64,000 bases of DNA, from the NCBI RefSeq assembly GCF_030524025.1, contig NZ_JAUNHI010000001.1, forward strand, positions 170,085 through 234,084, in the 5' to 3' direction. Of this stretch, positions 26,930 through 36,487 are shown one piece after another. The notes under the pieces are model-generated. The model saw only the letters and a list, made by a program, of their open reading frames with translations. It was not told the DNA's origin and searched no databases. Source of the DNA: Actinomyces sp. (GTDB lineage: Bacteria > Actinomycetota > Actinomycetes > Actinomycetales > Actinomycetaceae). Position numbers and translations under genes: made by a program. Each line of letters starts with the position of its first letter. Within the stretch, counting starts at the first letter, position 1.

Positions 26930-28426
26930 TCACGCATGCCGGCCGGCCCCCGAGACGAGCGCTGTCCACATGGCGGGGAAGTCGGGCAGGGTCTTGGAGG
27001 TGGTGGCCACATCCTCGATGCTCGTGCCAGGCAGCGCCAGTCCGAGCACCGCCGCGAAGGTCGCCATGCGGTGGTCGGCGTAGGTGCGCATCCGCGCCGG
27101 GTGCAGCGCCGCACCGCCAGTCAGGGCCTCGATGACCAGGCCGTCCTCGGTCTGGCGGGCCCGGCCTCCGACCCGGTTGATCTCGGTGACGAGGGCGGCG
27201 AGCCGGTCGGTCTCGTGCCCGCGCAGATGCGCCACCCCACGCAGGCGGCTCGCGTGCCCCTGGGCAGAGGCCAGGACCGCCACCGCGGCCACGGTGGGGA
27301 CGAGTTCACCGACCTCGGACAGGTCGGCGTCGAGGCCGCGCAGGGTGCCCTCGCCCCGGGCGAGCAGCGTCAGGGTGCCGTCGGCCTCGGTGCGCCCCGT
27401 GACGGCTCCGCCCAGGCGCGGCAGGAGGCCGCGCCAGGCGTCGCCCGCCTGCGTCGTGGCGGCGGGCCAGTGCGGGACGCGCACCTCGCCGCCGGCCACG
27501 AGTGCGGCGGCGAGGAAGGGGCCCGCGTTGGACAGGTCGGGCTCGATGGCCACCTGGCCGCCGGCCGGGCGGCCGGGGTGGACGGTCCAGGTGCGCGGTG
27601 TGGGGGCGTGGGGCCGGCCCGTGCCCGGGGCCCTGGTCGAGGGCTCCTCGACCACGACGCCCCGCTCGCGCAGGCACGCCACGGTCATCGCCACATGCGG
27701 CAGCGAGGGGACCGGGCCGGTGGTCGTGACGGCCAGCCCGCCGGGGACCAGAGGTCCGAGCAGAAGGAGCGCCGAGAGGATCTGGGAGGAGCTCGAGGAG
27801 TCGACCTCGACGCGTCGCGGCACCGCGTCCCGGTGGGCGGGTCCGCCCGGGCCGGTTGACCCGGCAGGTGGGTCGGTCGGCGACGGGAGCGCCGCGGCGA
27901 GACCCGGTCCGACCTGCACCGGCAGGTGACCGGGCTCACCGAGCCAGATGACCTCGGCACCCAGGGTCTCCACGGCCTCGAGCACCGGGCGCAGCGGGCG
28001 GCGCCGCGCCGCCTCGTCGCCGTCGACAACGACGGGGGCGTCGGCCAGGAAGGCCAGGGGCGGCACGAAGCGCATGACCGTGCCGGCCAGGCCGCAGTCG
28101 ACATGGCCCAGTCCATCGGGGCCGGTGTCGACCGGCAGGGGCAGTGGGGCGGGGGTGACCTCGAGGCTCGTGCCGGCCCCATCGCGGCGGGTGACACGCG
28201 CGCCGAGCGTGGTCAGCGCCCGGATCATGAGGTCGGTGTCGCGGGAGCGCAGCACCCCGCTCAGACGGGTGGGCGCCTCGGCGAGCGCCGCCAGCAGGAG
28301 GGCGCGGGCGGTCAGCGACTTCGACCCCGGGAGGTCCACAGTTGCGTCGAGGGGCCCCGCCGGGGTCGGAGCGGGCCAGGGATCGGGCTCCGCTCCGACC
28401 CGGGGCGTCACGGGGCGATGCGTCAT
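26930..28426 (-). CDS. aroA: 3-Phosphoshikimate 1-carboxyvinyltransferase (EPSP synthase, AroA)
   Basis: A 498-residue shikimate-pathway enzyme that joins shikimate 3-phosphate and phosphoenolpyruvate. Motifs seen are [15 protein letters not shown] (about 30-45), [10 protein letters not shown] (in place of the common GNAGT; I recall GLAGT as the usual actinobacterial form), [28 protein letters not shown] and RTYADHRMA. It is about 60 residues longer than usual because of Gly/Pro-rich inserts near residues 185-200 and 255-275. A GACAAT hexamer lies 6 nt before the ATG with no SD, again compatible with a leaderless start. Confidence 0.95.
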   Translation of the reverse strand: MTHRPVTPRVGAEPDPWPAPTPAGPLDATVDLPGSKSLTARALLLAALAEAPTRLSGVLRSRDTDLMIRALTTLGARVTRRDGAGTSLEVTPAPLPLPVDTGPDGLGHVDCGLAGTVMRFVPPLAFLADAPVVVDGDEAARRRPLRPVLEAVETLGAEVIWLGEPGHLPVQVGPGLAAALPSPTDPPAGSTGPGGPAHRDAVPRRVEVDSSSSSQILSALLLLGPLVPGGLAVTTTGPVPSLPHVAMTVACLRERGVVVEEPSTRAPGTGRPHAPTPRTWTVHPGRPAGGQVAIEPDLSNAGPFLAAALVAGGEVRVPHWPAATTQAGDAWRGLLPRLGGAVTGRTEADGTLTLLARGEGTLRGLDADLSEVGELVPTVAAVAVLASAQGHASRLRGVAHLRGHETDRLAALVTEINRVGGRARQTEDGLVIEALTGGAALHPARMRTYADHRMATFAAVLGLALPGTSIEDVATTSKTLPDFPAMWTALVSGAGRHA

Positions 28427-28461
28427 GGGCGCATTGTCGCAGGTGCCGGTCTGCCTACTCC

Positions 28462-30726
28462 TCAGAGCATGTCGACGATGGCGTTGAGGGTGGCCGAGGG
28501 GCGCATGATGGCGTTGGTCAGCTCCTCGTTGGGGCAGTAGTAGCCGCCGATCTCCACCGTCTGGCCCTGGACCGCCGCGAGCTCGGCCTGGATCGTGTCG
28601 CCCACGGTCTGGAAGAGGGTGGCCACGGAGCTGAACCTGGCGGCCAGGTCGGCGTCGACCTCCTGTGACGCCAGCTCGGCGGCCCAGTAGCGGGCGAGCC
28701 AGGCATGAGAGCCGCGGTTGTCGATGGTTCCCAGGCGGCGGCCCGGGGAGCGGTTCTCCGCGAGCAGGGTGGTCGTGGCGGCGTCGAGTGCGTCGGCCAG
28801 GACGGCGGCACGCGCCTTGCCCGAGACCCGCGCGACGTGCCGCAGCGCCTCGGCCAGGGCGAGGAACTCTCCCAGGGAGTCCCAGCGCAGGTAGTTGTCG
28901 TGGAGGAGCTGGCGCACGTGCTTGGGCGCCGAGCCGCCCGCCCCGGTCTCGTAGAGGCCGCCGCCGTTCATCAGCGGCACGACCGAGAGCATCTTCGCGC
29001 TCGTCCCCAGCTCCAGGATCGGGAATAGGTCAGTGTTGTAGTCGCGCAGGACGTTCCCGGTCACCGAGATCGTGTCCTGTCCCTGCCGCGCCCGCTCTAG
29101 GGAGAGCCGGGTCGCCTCCACCGGGTCGAGGACCCGGATGTCGAGGCCCTCGGTGTCCTCCTGGGCGAGGTAGGTGCCGACGAGGGAGGCCAGGACCCGG
29201 TCGTGGCCGCGGGTGGGGTCGAGCCAGAAGACGGCGGGCGCCCCCGAGACGCGGGCGCGCGTGACCGCCAGCCGGACCCAGTCGCGCACCGGGGCGTCCT
29301 GGGTCTGGCAGGCCCGCCAGATGTCCCCGGACTCGACCTCGTGGGAGAGCAGGACGGAGTCGGTGGGCAGGCCCGTGCCGTCGACGACGACGACCTCGAT
29401 GATGCCGTCGGTGGGCACGAGGAAGGTCTTGTCGTGGCTGCCGTACTCCTCGGCCTTGCGGGCCATGAGGCCGACATTGGGCACCGAGCCCATGGTGGCC
29501 GGGTCCAGGGCGCCGTTGGTCTTGCAGTCCTCGACCACGGCCGCGTAGACCCCCGCGTAGGACGAGTCGGGGATGACCGCCAGAGTGTCGGCCATCTGTC
29601 CCTGGGGGTCCCACATCTTGCCGCCCGAGCGGATCATCGCAGGCATCGAGGCGTCGATGATGACGTCACTGGGAACGTGCAGGTTGGTGATGCCGTTGTC
29701 GGAGTCGACCATCGCGATGCCGGGCCCCTGGGCCAGCTCGGCGGCGATGGAGGAGCGGATCTCCTGGCCGTCGGGCAGGGCGTCCAGCCCGGCGAGGATC
29801 GAGCCGAGCCCGTCCTCGGGGCGCAGCCCGGCCTCCTCGAGCGCCTTGCCGAAGGAGGTGAAGGTCTGCGGCAGCACCGCGCGCACGGCGTGGCCGAAGA
29901 TGAGCGGGTCGGAGACCTTCATCATCGTGGCCTTGAGGTGGACCGACAGGAGGAGCTCCTCTGCGGTCGCCTGGGCCACCTGCTCGACGAGGAACGCGTC
30001 CAGCGCGCACGCCGACATGAAGGTCGCGTCGATGACCTCGCCGGCGGTCACCGGCAGGGTGTCGCGCAGGACGATCGTCTCCGAGCCGTCCGCCGGACGC
30101 AGCCTGATCCGAAGGTTGCCGTCCTGGGGGATGATCGTCGAGATCTCGTTGTGCCGGAAGTCGCCCGAGTCCATGGTGGCCACGCGGGTGCGCGACTGCG
30201 GGCTCCACTCGCCCATTGAGTGCGGGTGGCTACGGGCATAGGCCTTGACGGCGCTGGACGCCCGGCGGTCGGAGTTGCCTTCGCGCAGAACCGGGTTGAC
30301 GGCGCTGCCCTTGACCGCGTCGTAGGCGGCGCGAACCTCGCGCTCGGCCTCGGTGGACGGTGACTCGGGGTAGTCCGGCACATCGACGCCCAGGGCCTGC
30401 AGCTCGGCGATCGCCTTCTTGAGCTGGGGCACCGAGGCAGAGATGTTGGGCAGCTTGATGATCGTGGCCGACTCCGACTGGGTGAGTGCGCCCAGCCTGG
30501 CCAGGTCATCGCTGGCGTGGCCGAAGGCGGCCATGATGCGGCCGGCCAAGGAGATGTCCGCCCGGGCCACGCTGACGTCGGCCGCGCGGGCGAAGCCCTC
30601 GATGATGGGCAGCAGGGAGTGGGTCGCGAGCATGGGTGCCTCATCGGTCAAGGTGTAGACGAGGTCGGCGTCCTCGATCTCGACGGCGGGCGTGCGCTGG
30701 TCATCCTGCTGGTTCGCTGGGGTCAC
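28462..30726 (-). CDS. icd: Isocitrate dehydrogenase, NADP, monomeric type
   Basis: A large single-chain IDH, about 754 residues, that decarboxylates isocitrate to 2-oxoglutarate. Diagnostic stretches are [18 protein letters not shown] near the start, [51 protein letters not shown], and the end block [22 protein letters not shown] at 30726 with GGAGA upstream is preferred over ATG at 30777, which lacks an SD and adds a Ser/Thr-rich leader. With kgd it marks the oxidative TCA segment around 2-oxoglutarate. Confidence 0.95.
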   Translation of the reverse strand: MTPANQQDDQRTPAVEIEDADLVYTLTDEAPMLATHSLLPIIEGFARAADVSVARADISLAGRIMAAFGHASDDLARLGALTQSESATIIKLPNISASVPQLKKAIAELQALGVDVPDYPESPSTEAEREVRAAYDAVKGSAVNPVLREGNSDRRASSAVKAYARSHPHSMGEWSPQSRTRVATMDSGDFRHNEISTIIPQDGNLRIRLRPADGSETIVLRDTLPVTAGEVIDATFMSACALDAFLVEQVAQATAEELLLSVHLKATMMKVSDPLIFGHAVRAVLPQTFTSFGKALEEAGLRPEDGLGSILAGLDALPDGQEIRSSIAAELAQGPGIAMVDSDNGITNLHVPSDVIIDASMPAMIRSGGKMWDPQGQMADTLAVIPDSSYAGVYAAVVEDCKTNGALDPATMGSVPNVGLMARKAEEYGSHDKTFLVPTDGIIEVVVVDGTGLPTDSVLLSHEVESGDIWRACQTQDAPVRDWVRLAVTRARVSGAPAVFWLDPTRGHDRVLASLVGTYLAQEDTEGLDIRVLDPVEATRLSLERARQGQDTISVTGNVLRDYNTDLFPILELGTSAKMLSVVPLMNGGGLYETGAGGSAPKHVRQLLHDNYLRWDSLGEFLALAEALRHVARVSGKARAAVLADALDAATTTLLAENRSPGRRLGTIDNRGSHAWLARYWAAELASQEVDADLAARFSSVATLFQTVGDTIQAELAAVQGQTVEIGGYYCPNEELTNAIMRPSATLNAIVDML

Positions 30727-30909
30727 TGAGGTCTCCGTGGTCGACGTGCTGGCTGAGGGGCGCGCGGTCCCCGGCATGGCTGGGGCATGCGCTTGCGGTA
30801 CAGCAGGGTACCGCGGGGGTGTGTCACTCAGGTGACGCGACCGGACTCGGCCGCGCAGGGCGGTGGTCCTGTGCTCAGGTGGGGTCAGGCGGGTCCTGCG
30901 GCCAGGTGG

Positions 30910-31413
30910 TCAGGGGCGTCCGGCCCCGTATCGCCTGGCGACGGCGGCCTGTGCGGCCTCGATGGCCTCGCGCTGCTGGCGCCGGTTGCGCACCTCCCAG
31001 GCCAGGGACGGGCGGCCCTGCCGGTCGACGGCGGCCAGCGCCAGTCCGGCGCCCAGGGCCGCGCCCCGCACGAGACCGGACAGGGCGGCGCGCCTGTCCT
31101 CCCGGTTGACCGCCCACACCGGGTTGTTGATGAGGGTCAGCGGCACGTTGATCGCCGCGAGGAGGCAGGCGCTCGTGCGCGGAGAGGCGCCCGTGGCCAG
31201 CCCCAGCCCGGCGGCGACGGTGACGGCCCCGGTGGCACGGGTGAGCATCCGGGCGTCGGAGGTCAGCACCGGCGGCAGCCCCGCCCGCCCCAGGGCGGGC
31301 TGGACCTTCTCGAACTTCTCGACGTGGCGTCCCGGGCGTGCGAGGGCGTCGATGCCGTCGACGATGAAGGGGGCGGCGAGCAGTGGGCGGGCGACGGCGC
31401 GAAGAAGATCCAT
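30910..31413 (-). CDS. DoxX-family membrane protein
   Basis: A 167-residue protein with about four hydrophobic helices ([62 protein letters not shown]). The DoxX pattern of an early FIVDG segment and a later NPVWAVNR is seen. Members are linked to thiosulfate/quinone chemistry or redox stress, but the role here is unknown. The ATG at 31413 begins the conserved part; a longer frame exists upstream without conservation. Confidence 0.7.
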   Translation of the reverse strand: MDLLRAVARPLLAAPFIVDGIDALARPGRHVEKFEKVQPALGRAGLPPVLTSDARMLTRATGAVTVAAGLGLATGASPRTSACLLAAINVPLTLINNPVWAVNREDRRAALSGLVRGAALGAGLALAAVDRQGRPSLAWEVRNRRQQREAIEAAQAAVARRYGAGRP

Positions 31414-31625
31414 GGCCCCATCCTCGCCCACGACGCGCGCCGCGGCCAGTGCTTGGGCGCGGTGGGCGGGATGGCGGGTGCCTGGGATGGCCAGGGAGCG
31501 CCCGGGAGCGCACAGGAGGGCCGGGAATGCACGGCGCGGCGGCATCGTTGGTCAGGTGATGACACCGTGCACCACCACTGCGCCCGCGCGCCCCAGGACG
31601 GCGCCGCCCTACACCTCCCGCGGTC

Positions 31626-31644
31626 CGGCGGGAGGGTCCCGCCG
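31626..31644. promoter_or_regulatory. 8-3-8 palindrome upstream of sigR
   Basis: CGGCGGGA-GGG-TCCCGCCG is a perfect inverted repeat about 55 bp before the sigma-factor start. It may be an operator or a terminator-like stem for upstream transcription; there is no T run. A TAGGCT at 31686-31691 lies 8 nt before the sigR ATG. Confidence 0.35.
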
Positions 31645-31699
31645 TCTGGGGTGGGCCGGCTCGCCGCGGCGCGCCGCCCGGGGGCTAGGCTCGTGGCCG

Positions 31700-32386
31700 A
31701 TGACGGACACCGACGACTTCAGCCCCCCGGACGGCGACAGCGGCCAGGAGCCGCCCGCCGTCGACCTCGACGACCCGGGCGAGTCTCTCGACCGTGCCCC
31801 GGCCGGGGAGTCCGACGAGGCCCGGGCGGCCCGCTTCGAGGCCGACGCCCTGCCCTACCTCGACCAGCTCTACGGCGCCGCGCTGCGGATGACCCGCAAC
31901 GCGGCCGACGCCGAGGACCTGGTCCAGGACGCCTACGCCAAGGCCTTCGCCTCCTTCCACCAGTACCGGCCGGGGACCAACCTCAAGGCCTGGCTCTACC
32001 GGATCCTGACCAACACCTTCATCAACTCCTACCGCAAGAAGCAGCGCGAGCCGCTCCAGTCCGACGCGGACATGGTTGAGGACTGGCAGCTCCACCGCGC
32101 CGCCTCCCACGACTCGGTGGGACTGCCCAGCGCTGAGAACCTCGCCCTCGAGCTGCTGCCCGACGCGGAGATCAAGGCGGCGCTCGGGGAGCTGAGTGAG
32201 GATCGTCGCCTCGCCGTCTACCTGGCTGACGTCGAGGGCTTCTCCTACAAGGAGATCGCCGAGATCATGGACACCCCGATCGGAACCGTCATGTCCCGTC
32301 TCCACCGGGGGCGCAGGCAGCTGCGCGAGCTCCTGGCGGACCACGCCCGTCAGCTCGGCTACGGCAGCGACGAGGAGGTGGGCTGA
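31700..32386 (+). CDS. sigR: ECF sigma factor, SigR/SigH-like
   Basis: A 228-residue group-4 sigma factor. Region 2 is seen in [27 protein letters not shown] (about 58-85) and region 4 in [26 protein letters not shown]...[11 protein letters not shown] (about 165-210). The very acidic N-terminus and the zinc anti-sigma gene immediately after match SigR/SigH, which controls the thiol-oxidative and proteotoxic stress regulon. The ATG lies 8 nt past TAGGCT with no SD. Its stop is 2 nt before the anti-sigma ATG. Confidence 0.9.
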   Translation: MTDTDDFSPPDGDSGQEPPAVDLDDPGESLDRAPAGESDEARAARFEADALPYLDQLYGAALRMTRNAADAEDLVQDAYAKAFASFHQYRPGTNLKAWLYRILTNTFINSYRKKQREPLQSDADMVEDWQLHRAASHDSVGLPSAENLALELLPDAEIKAALGELSEDRRLAVYLADVEGFSYKEIAEIMDTPIGTVMSRLHRGRRQLRELLADHARQLGYGSDEEVG

Positions 32387-32388
32387 CG

Positions 32389-32772
32389 ATGAGTGACTCG
32401 CGGCAGGACCAGTCCTGCTCGTGCTCCGAGGCGCGCGCGCACCTGGAGCGCTTCTTGGACCACGAGTGCGACGTCGACATGACCGCCCGCCTCGAGGCCC
32501 ACGTGGCCTCCTGCAAGCACTGCTCCCGCGTGGCCGACGCCGAGACCCACCTGCGGGACATCCTGCGATCGCGCTGCGCCGAGCAGGCGCCCCCCGAGCT
32601 GCGCGCCCGGGTGCTCGGACGCCTGTCGGTGCTGCGTTCGGTGTCGAGCGTGCGGACCTCGGCCGGTTCGGTGACCGTGACTTCCGAGACGATCACCGAG
32701 GTGGTCGGCGAGACGGTCACTGAGACGGTCTCTGAGACAGTCACGGAGACCTTCCGGTACAACCGCGGCTGA
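32389..32772 (+). CDS. rsrA: Zinc-binding anti-sigma factor (RsrA-like)
   Basis: A 127-residue ZAS-domain protein that holds SigR inactive until its cysteines are oxidised. The metal site H-x3-C-x2-C is HVASCKHC (about 44-51), with an earlier HEC and two N-terminal cysteines. Known RsrA proteins end near residue 90-105; here a 30-residue tail of Thr/Val/Glu repeats (TVTETVSETVTETF) follows, encoded by imperfect tandem repeats around 32680-32755. It is translationally coupled to sigR. Confidence 0.88.
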   Translation: MSDSRQDQSCSCSEARAHLERFLDHECDVDMTARLEAHVASCKHCSRVADAETHLRDILRSRCAEQAPPELRARVLGRLSVLRSVSSVRTSAGSVTVTSETITEVVGETVTETVSETVTETFRYNRG

Positions 32773-32948
32773 GGGCTGTAACTGACCACCGGGCCTGAGG
32801 CTCCGCTGCGGCCCCGCACTGATGGTCGTCAGCCGGCGGCGTGAGCGGTGCAACTGGGCCGCCGCTGGCTGCGCATCACGGCGGTGTGCGAGGATGTCCC
32901 GTGTTCCATGCCCCTGGTGGGGGCAGTTTCTCACGTCAGGAGGCGACT

Positions 32949-33023
32949 ATGAGCAAGCGCGGACGTAAGCGTCGTGCACGGGCGGGGAGCAAGGCCAACC
33001 ACGGCAAGCGACCCAACGCCTGA
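32949..33023 (+). CDS. Ribosomal protein bL37 (24 residues)
   Basis: A 24-residue, very basic peptide starting MSKRGRKRRARAG and ending ANHGKRPNA. This matches the tiny actinobacterial large-subunit protein bL37 first seen in mycobacterial ribosome structures. An AGGAGG lies just before the ATG (32938-32943). It is easily missed because of its size. It stands about 175 bp after rsrA and just before a strong stem-loop. Confidence 0.9.
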   Translation: MSKRGRKRRARAGSKANHGKRPNA

Positions 33024-33038
33024 GCAGGATCACTGAGT

Positions 33039-33110
33039 CGGCCGGGTCTTTCCGGCCGTCCTGTCACGCATGTCGCGGCGGCGGCCCCTTGTGGGCGGCC
33101 GCCGCGACGT
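33039..33110. terminator. Two stem-loops between bL37 and the TetR gene
   Basis: The first stem is CGGCCGG-GTCTTT-CCGGCCG at 33039-33058, directly after bL37. The second is a long GC-only inverted repeat at about 33072-33108 (GTCGCGGCGG paired with CCGCCGCGAC). There is no T run, as is usual in high-G+C actinobacteria. They separate two convergent transcripts and may stop both. Confidence 0.6.
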
Positions 33111-33160
33111 CGTGTCGGCCTGCTTGAGATCAGGTCCTGTGTGGCCCGGCGCCCCGGGGG

Positions 33161-33862
33161 TTATCCCTCGGGTGCTGGGGCCACTGGTCCCCAGCCGCTG
33201 CGCAGGACGGGGAGGACCTCGGCGAGGTGCTCGCGCCAGTCGCGGTCGAGGTCGAGCTCGTGCCAGTTGCGCAGGGCTGTGACCAGGATGGCGGCGATGG
33301 CGGCGATGTGGAGGCGGGCCTCGGGGAAGGTCCACCGCCCGGTGCCCGCCAGTACCCGGGAGAACTCGTCGACCCGCTCGTCGATGATGATGTAGCTGGC
33401 GGCGCGCACCGACGGGTGGCTCATCCACAGGTGCAGGCGTGCGCGGGTGGCGGCCTCCTCGATGACGAAGTGCTCCTCCCAGATCGAGTCGAGGGCGGCC
33501 ATGAAGGCGTCGACCGGATCCTCCCCCCGTGTCACGTGGTAACTGACGACGGCCAGGAGGGGTTCGTCGTACTCGTCGCGTACGACGAGCCCCTCCTTCG
33601 TGCCGAAGTAGCGGTAGATCGTCGAGGGGGAGACCTCGGCGGCCGCGGCGATCTCCTCAATGCTCACCGCGTCGAAGCCGCGCGCCGAGAACAGCTCGAG
33701 GGCGATGGCCTGGACGTGATGCATCGTCGCGGCCTTCTTGCGCGCCCGCAACCCCGGTTGCGGCAGGCCGTCACCGGGCGCCTGGATCCGGTCCGGAGTC
33801 CCCGAGGCGGGGTGCGGACCGGTGTGGTGACCGGTCCCGGGCGGCGCTTCCTTGGTCGACAC
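33161..33862 (-). CDS. TetR-family transcriptional repressor
   Basis: A 233-residue regulator. The helix-turn-helix is typical: HHVQAIALELFSARGFDAV followed by SIEEIAAAAEVSPSTIYRYF and GTKEGLV (about residues 45-90). The C-terminal ligand domain is unassigned. The GTG at 33862 has AGGAGG at good spacing; the extra upstream frame runs over the operator region and is ignored. Divergent from a two-gene ABC exporter, it probably represses that exporter and itself. Confidence 0.88.
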   Translation of the reverse strand: MSTKEAPPGTGHHTGPHPASGTPDRIQAPGDGLPQPGLRARKKAATMHHVQAIALELFSARGFDAVSIEEIAAAAEVSPSTIYRYFGTKEGLVVRDEYDEPLLAVVSYHVTRGEDPVDAFMAALDSIWEEHFVIEEAATRARLHLWMSHPSVRAASYIIIDERVDEFSRVLAGTGRWTFPEARLHIAAIAAILVTALRNWHELDLDRDWREHLAEVLPVLRSGWGPVAPAPEG

Positions 33863-33897
33863 CGCGCCTCCTCCCTCTCGCCGGCATGTGGATGGCG

Positions 33898-33941
33898 TCA
33901 CACTATCATGTATAGTCACTGTCATGAGAAAGTTACTGTCA
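33898..33941 (+). promoter_or_regulatory. Divergent TetR/exporter promoter with overlapping operator
   Basis: ACTAT-CATGT-ATAGT at 33902-33916 is a perfect inverted repeat overlapping a consensus-like -10 box TATAGT (33911-33916), which lies 7 nt before the exporter ATG. A direct repeat AGTCACTGTCA / AGTTACTGTCA occurs at 33914-33924 and 33931-33941. On the other strand GATAGT could serve the TetR gene. The layout fits autoregulation and repression by the neighbouring TetR. Confidence 0.55.
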
Positions 33942-34868
33942 GATTTGGTTGTCCGAGCGGAGGGGCTTGTCAAGTCCTTCGGCCGCACCCGTGCCCTCGA
34001 CGGTCTCGACCTGGGGCTGCGTGCCGGTCAGGTCCATGGTTTCCTCGGCCCCAACGGCGCGGGCAAGTCGACGACGATCCGAGCCCTGCTCGGCCAGCTT
34101 CGCCTCGACGCCGGCACGGTGGAGGTCTTCGGCATGCCCGCCTGGACGCGGGCGGTCGACATCCACGGCCGCCTGGCCTACGTCCCCGGCGATACCCATC
34201 TGTGGCCGGGGCTGTCCGGCGGGGAGTGCATCGACGTCCTCGGTGGCTTCCAGGGCGGGTTCAACCGGTCGCGGCGCGCCGAGTTGATCGAGCGCTTCGA
34301 GCTCGACCCGGGCCGGCGCCTGCGCACCTACTCCAAGGGCAACCGCCAGAAGGTGGCACTGATCGCGGCGCTGTCAACCGACGCCGAGCTCCTCGTGCTG
34401 GACGAGCCGACCTCTGGCCTCGACCCGCTGATGGAGGCCGTCTTCCAACAGGTGGTCGCCGAGCGCGCGGCACAGGGCACCACGGTGCTCCTGTCGAGCC
34501 ACATCCTGGCCGAGGTCGAGGCGCTGTGCGACTCGGTGACCGTCATCCGCGCCGGCCGGGCGGTGTCGAGCGGCAGCCTGGAGGACCTGCGCCGCGACGC
34601 CCCCACGGCCATCGAGGCGATCACCACCCGCGAGCCCCGAGGCCTCAAGGCCGTCGCCGGTGCCAGCGCGGTCGAGCAGGGCCCGGATCCCCGCGGCCAC
34701 CGCACTCGCCTCCTCGTCACGCACCGGGACCTGGCCGAGGTGGTCGGGATACTCGGTGAGGCGGGCATCAACCACCTGGCGGTCCAGCCACCCAGCGTCG
34801 AGCAGCTCTTCATGACGCACTACGAGCAGGACGCCCGGGCCGTCACGTCCGCGGGCGGTCGGTCATGA
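33924..34868 (+). CDS. ABC exporter ATPase subunit
   Basis: A 314-residue ATPase of the drug/antibiotic exporter (ABC-2) type. Walker A is GPNGAGKSTTI (about 46-56). The signature is degenerate, YSKGNRQKVALIAAL (LSGGQ replaced by YSKGN, as is common in this class). Walker B is LLVLDEPTSGLD and the switch histidine is in LLSSHILAEVE. The C-terminal ~90 residues are the usual regulatory extension. The ATG lies 7 nt after a TATAGT box; its stop overlaps the permease start (ATGA). Confidence 0.93.
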   Translation: MRKLLSDLVVRAEGLVKSFGRTRALDGLDLGLRAGQVHGFLGPNGAGKSTTIRALLGQLRLDAGTVEVFGMPAWTRAVDIHGRLAYVPGDTHLWPGLSGGECIDVLGGFQGGFNRSRRAELIERFELDPGRRLRTYSKGNRQKVALIAALSTDAELLVLDEPTSGLDPLMEAVFQQVVAERAAQGTTVLLSSHILAEVEALCDSVTVIRAGRAVSSGSLEDLRRDAPTAIEAITTREPRGLKAVAGASAVEQGPDPRGHRTRLLVTHRDLAEVVGILGEAGINHLAVQPPSVEQLFMTHYEQDARAVTSAGGRS

Positions 34869-36472
34869 GCCCGGTGCGGCCCTCCTCCGGGCAGCGGCCC
34901 CTGGCCGGCACCGCGCGGATGGTGCTCCTGGGGACTCGCACCGCCAAGGCGGCCCTCCTGTCGGCCGCACTGCTGCCCGCCGGCCTCGTTCTCGGCGTGG
35001 CCCGGAGCATCGAGGCGCTCTACCCCACGGTGGAGGAGCGGCAGCGCTACGCCCAGTGGGCCGAGGCGTCCCCGGGCACCATCGCCTTCAACGGGCAGGG
35101 CTACGGGCTGACCACCCTGGGCGGCATCACCGCCTACGAGATCGGATTCATGGGTCAGATCCTCTTCCCGACGCTCGGGGCCGTGCTCGCTGTGCGGCTG
35201 ACGCGCCGTGAGGAGGAGTCCGGTCGCACCGAGCTGCTCACCGCCGGGGTGGTCGGCAGGCTCGCGCCCCTAGCGGCGGCCGTCATACTCCTGGCCGTCG
35301 GGGTGGTCTGCGGGACGGTCCTCATGGTCGCGGGCATGGTGGGACTCGGCCTGCCCGGGTCGGCAGCGGTGTGGTACGCAGCTGGTGCGGCGGCCTGCAC
35401 CCTGTTCTTCGCCGCGGCGGGACTCCTCCTGTCCCAGCTGTGCCAGAGCGCCCGCACCGCCTCGCTTCTCGGACTGTCCTTGACCGCGCTCGCCTTCCTG
35501 GCGCGGGCGGCCGGAGACGTCCGGGGCTCCAGGGCGGCCCTTGTCAGTCCTCTGGGCTGGCTGCCCGAGGTCCGTGCCTTCGCGGTCCCCCAGGGGTGGC
35601 CACTGCTCGCCTACGGCGTCGGCGCCGTCGTCCTGCTGGCGGGGGCGGGAGCCGTCACTCAGCGGCGCGACCTCGGCGCGGGGGTCCTCGCTCCACGCCG
35701 GGGCAGGGAGCAGGCGCGGCGGACGCTGGTGACCAGCGGTGGCCTGGCTTGGCGCGTGTGCGCCCACGGCATACTGGGCTGGCTCGTCCTGGCCTCCGCC
35801 TGGGCGCTGGTCATGGGCCTGCTCGGCCAGGAGATGAAGGGCATGGCCGAGGCCAACCCCGGTGTGCTGGCCGCGCTGGGTGTTGAGCGGGGGACGGACC
35901 TGCTCGTCATGCTCGCCACGATCGTCATGGGCGCGAGCGCCGTGGCCGTGGGCATCCATGCCGGGACGCGCCTGGCGGCCGAGGAGGAGTCCGGCCGGTT
36001 GGGCGCCGTCCTGTCCACCCGCGTGCCGCGGGCGCGCACATGGTTGGCGTGGTGGGCGGTCGCCGTGCTCGGCTCCCAGGCGGTCCTCGGCGTCTCCAGC
36101 CTTCTGCTCGGGCTGAGCACCTGGGCGGTCACGGGGGACCGGCAGGACCTGGGCACCGCCGTCGAGGTCGGAGCCGGCTATGCGGTGCCGGTGCTCTTCG
36201 CCGTCGGGCTGTGCGCTGCCCTGGCGTCCGCCGGGCCGCGGTGGGCCCCGACGGGATGGGCGCTGCTGGCCTGGATCCTCATCGTCGGCTTCCTCGCCGA
36301 GGCGCTGCGGCTGCCCGAGTGGTCGCGGGACCTCTCACCCCTCCACCTCGTGGGCGTCCTGCCCGCCGAGGAGCTCGACGTCGGCGCGGTGGCCGCGCTC
36401 GCGGCCGGCGCCATGGCTCTTCTGGCCGCCTCGGCACGGGTGTTCAGTGGCCGGGACCTGGCGTCCGGGTGA
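34865..36472 (+). CDS. ABC exporter permease, polyketide-antibiotic-exporter type
   Basis: A 535-residue permease with two related halves of about six helices each. Each half contains an E-E-E-S-G-R motif after a Met/Gly/Ala helix (RREEESGRTELLTAGV and AAEEESGRLGAVLSTRV), typical of this family. With the ATPase it should export a hydrophobic compound; the substrate is unknown. Translationally coupled to the ATPase and presumably TetR-controlled. Confidence 0.9.
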   Translation: MSPVRPSSGQRPLAGTARMVLLGTRTAKAALLSAALLPAGLVLGVARSIEALYPTVEERQRYAQWAEASPGTIAFNGQGYGLTTLGGITAYEIGFMGQILFPTLGAVLAVRLTRREEESGRTELLTAGVVGRLAPLAAAVILLAVGVVCGTVLMVAGMVGLGLPGSAAVWYAAGAAACTLFFAAAGLLLSQLCQSARTASLLGLSLTALAFLARAAGDVRGSRAALVSPLGWLPEVRAFAVPQGWPLLAYGVGAVVLLAGAGAVTQRRDLGAGVLAPRRGREQARRTLVTSGGLAWRVCAHGILGWLVLASAWALVMGLLGQEMKGMAEANPGVLAALGVERGTDLLVMLATIVMGASAVAVGIHAGTRLAAEEESGRLGAVLSTRVPRARTWLAWWAVAVLGSQAVLGVSSLLLGLSTWAVTGDRQDLGTAVEVGAGYAVPVLFAVGLCAALASAGPRWAPTGWALLAWILIVGFLAEALRLPEWSRDLSPLHLVGVLPAEELDVGAVAALAAGAMALLAASARVFSGRDLASG

Positions 36473-36487
36473 CCGCACGGGCCCGGC

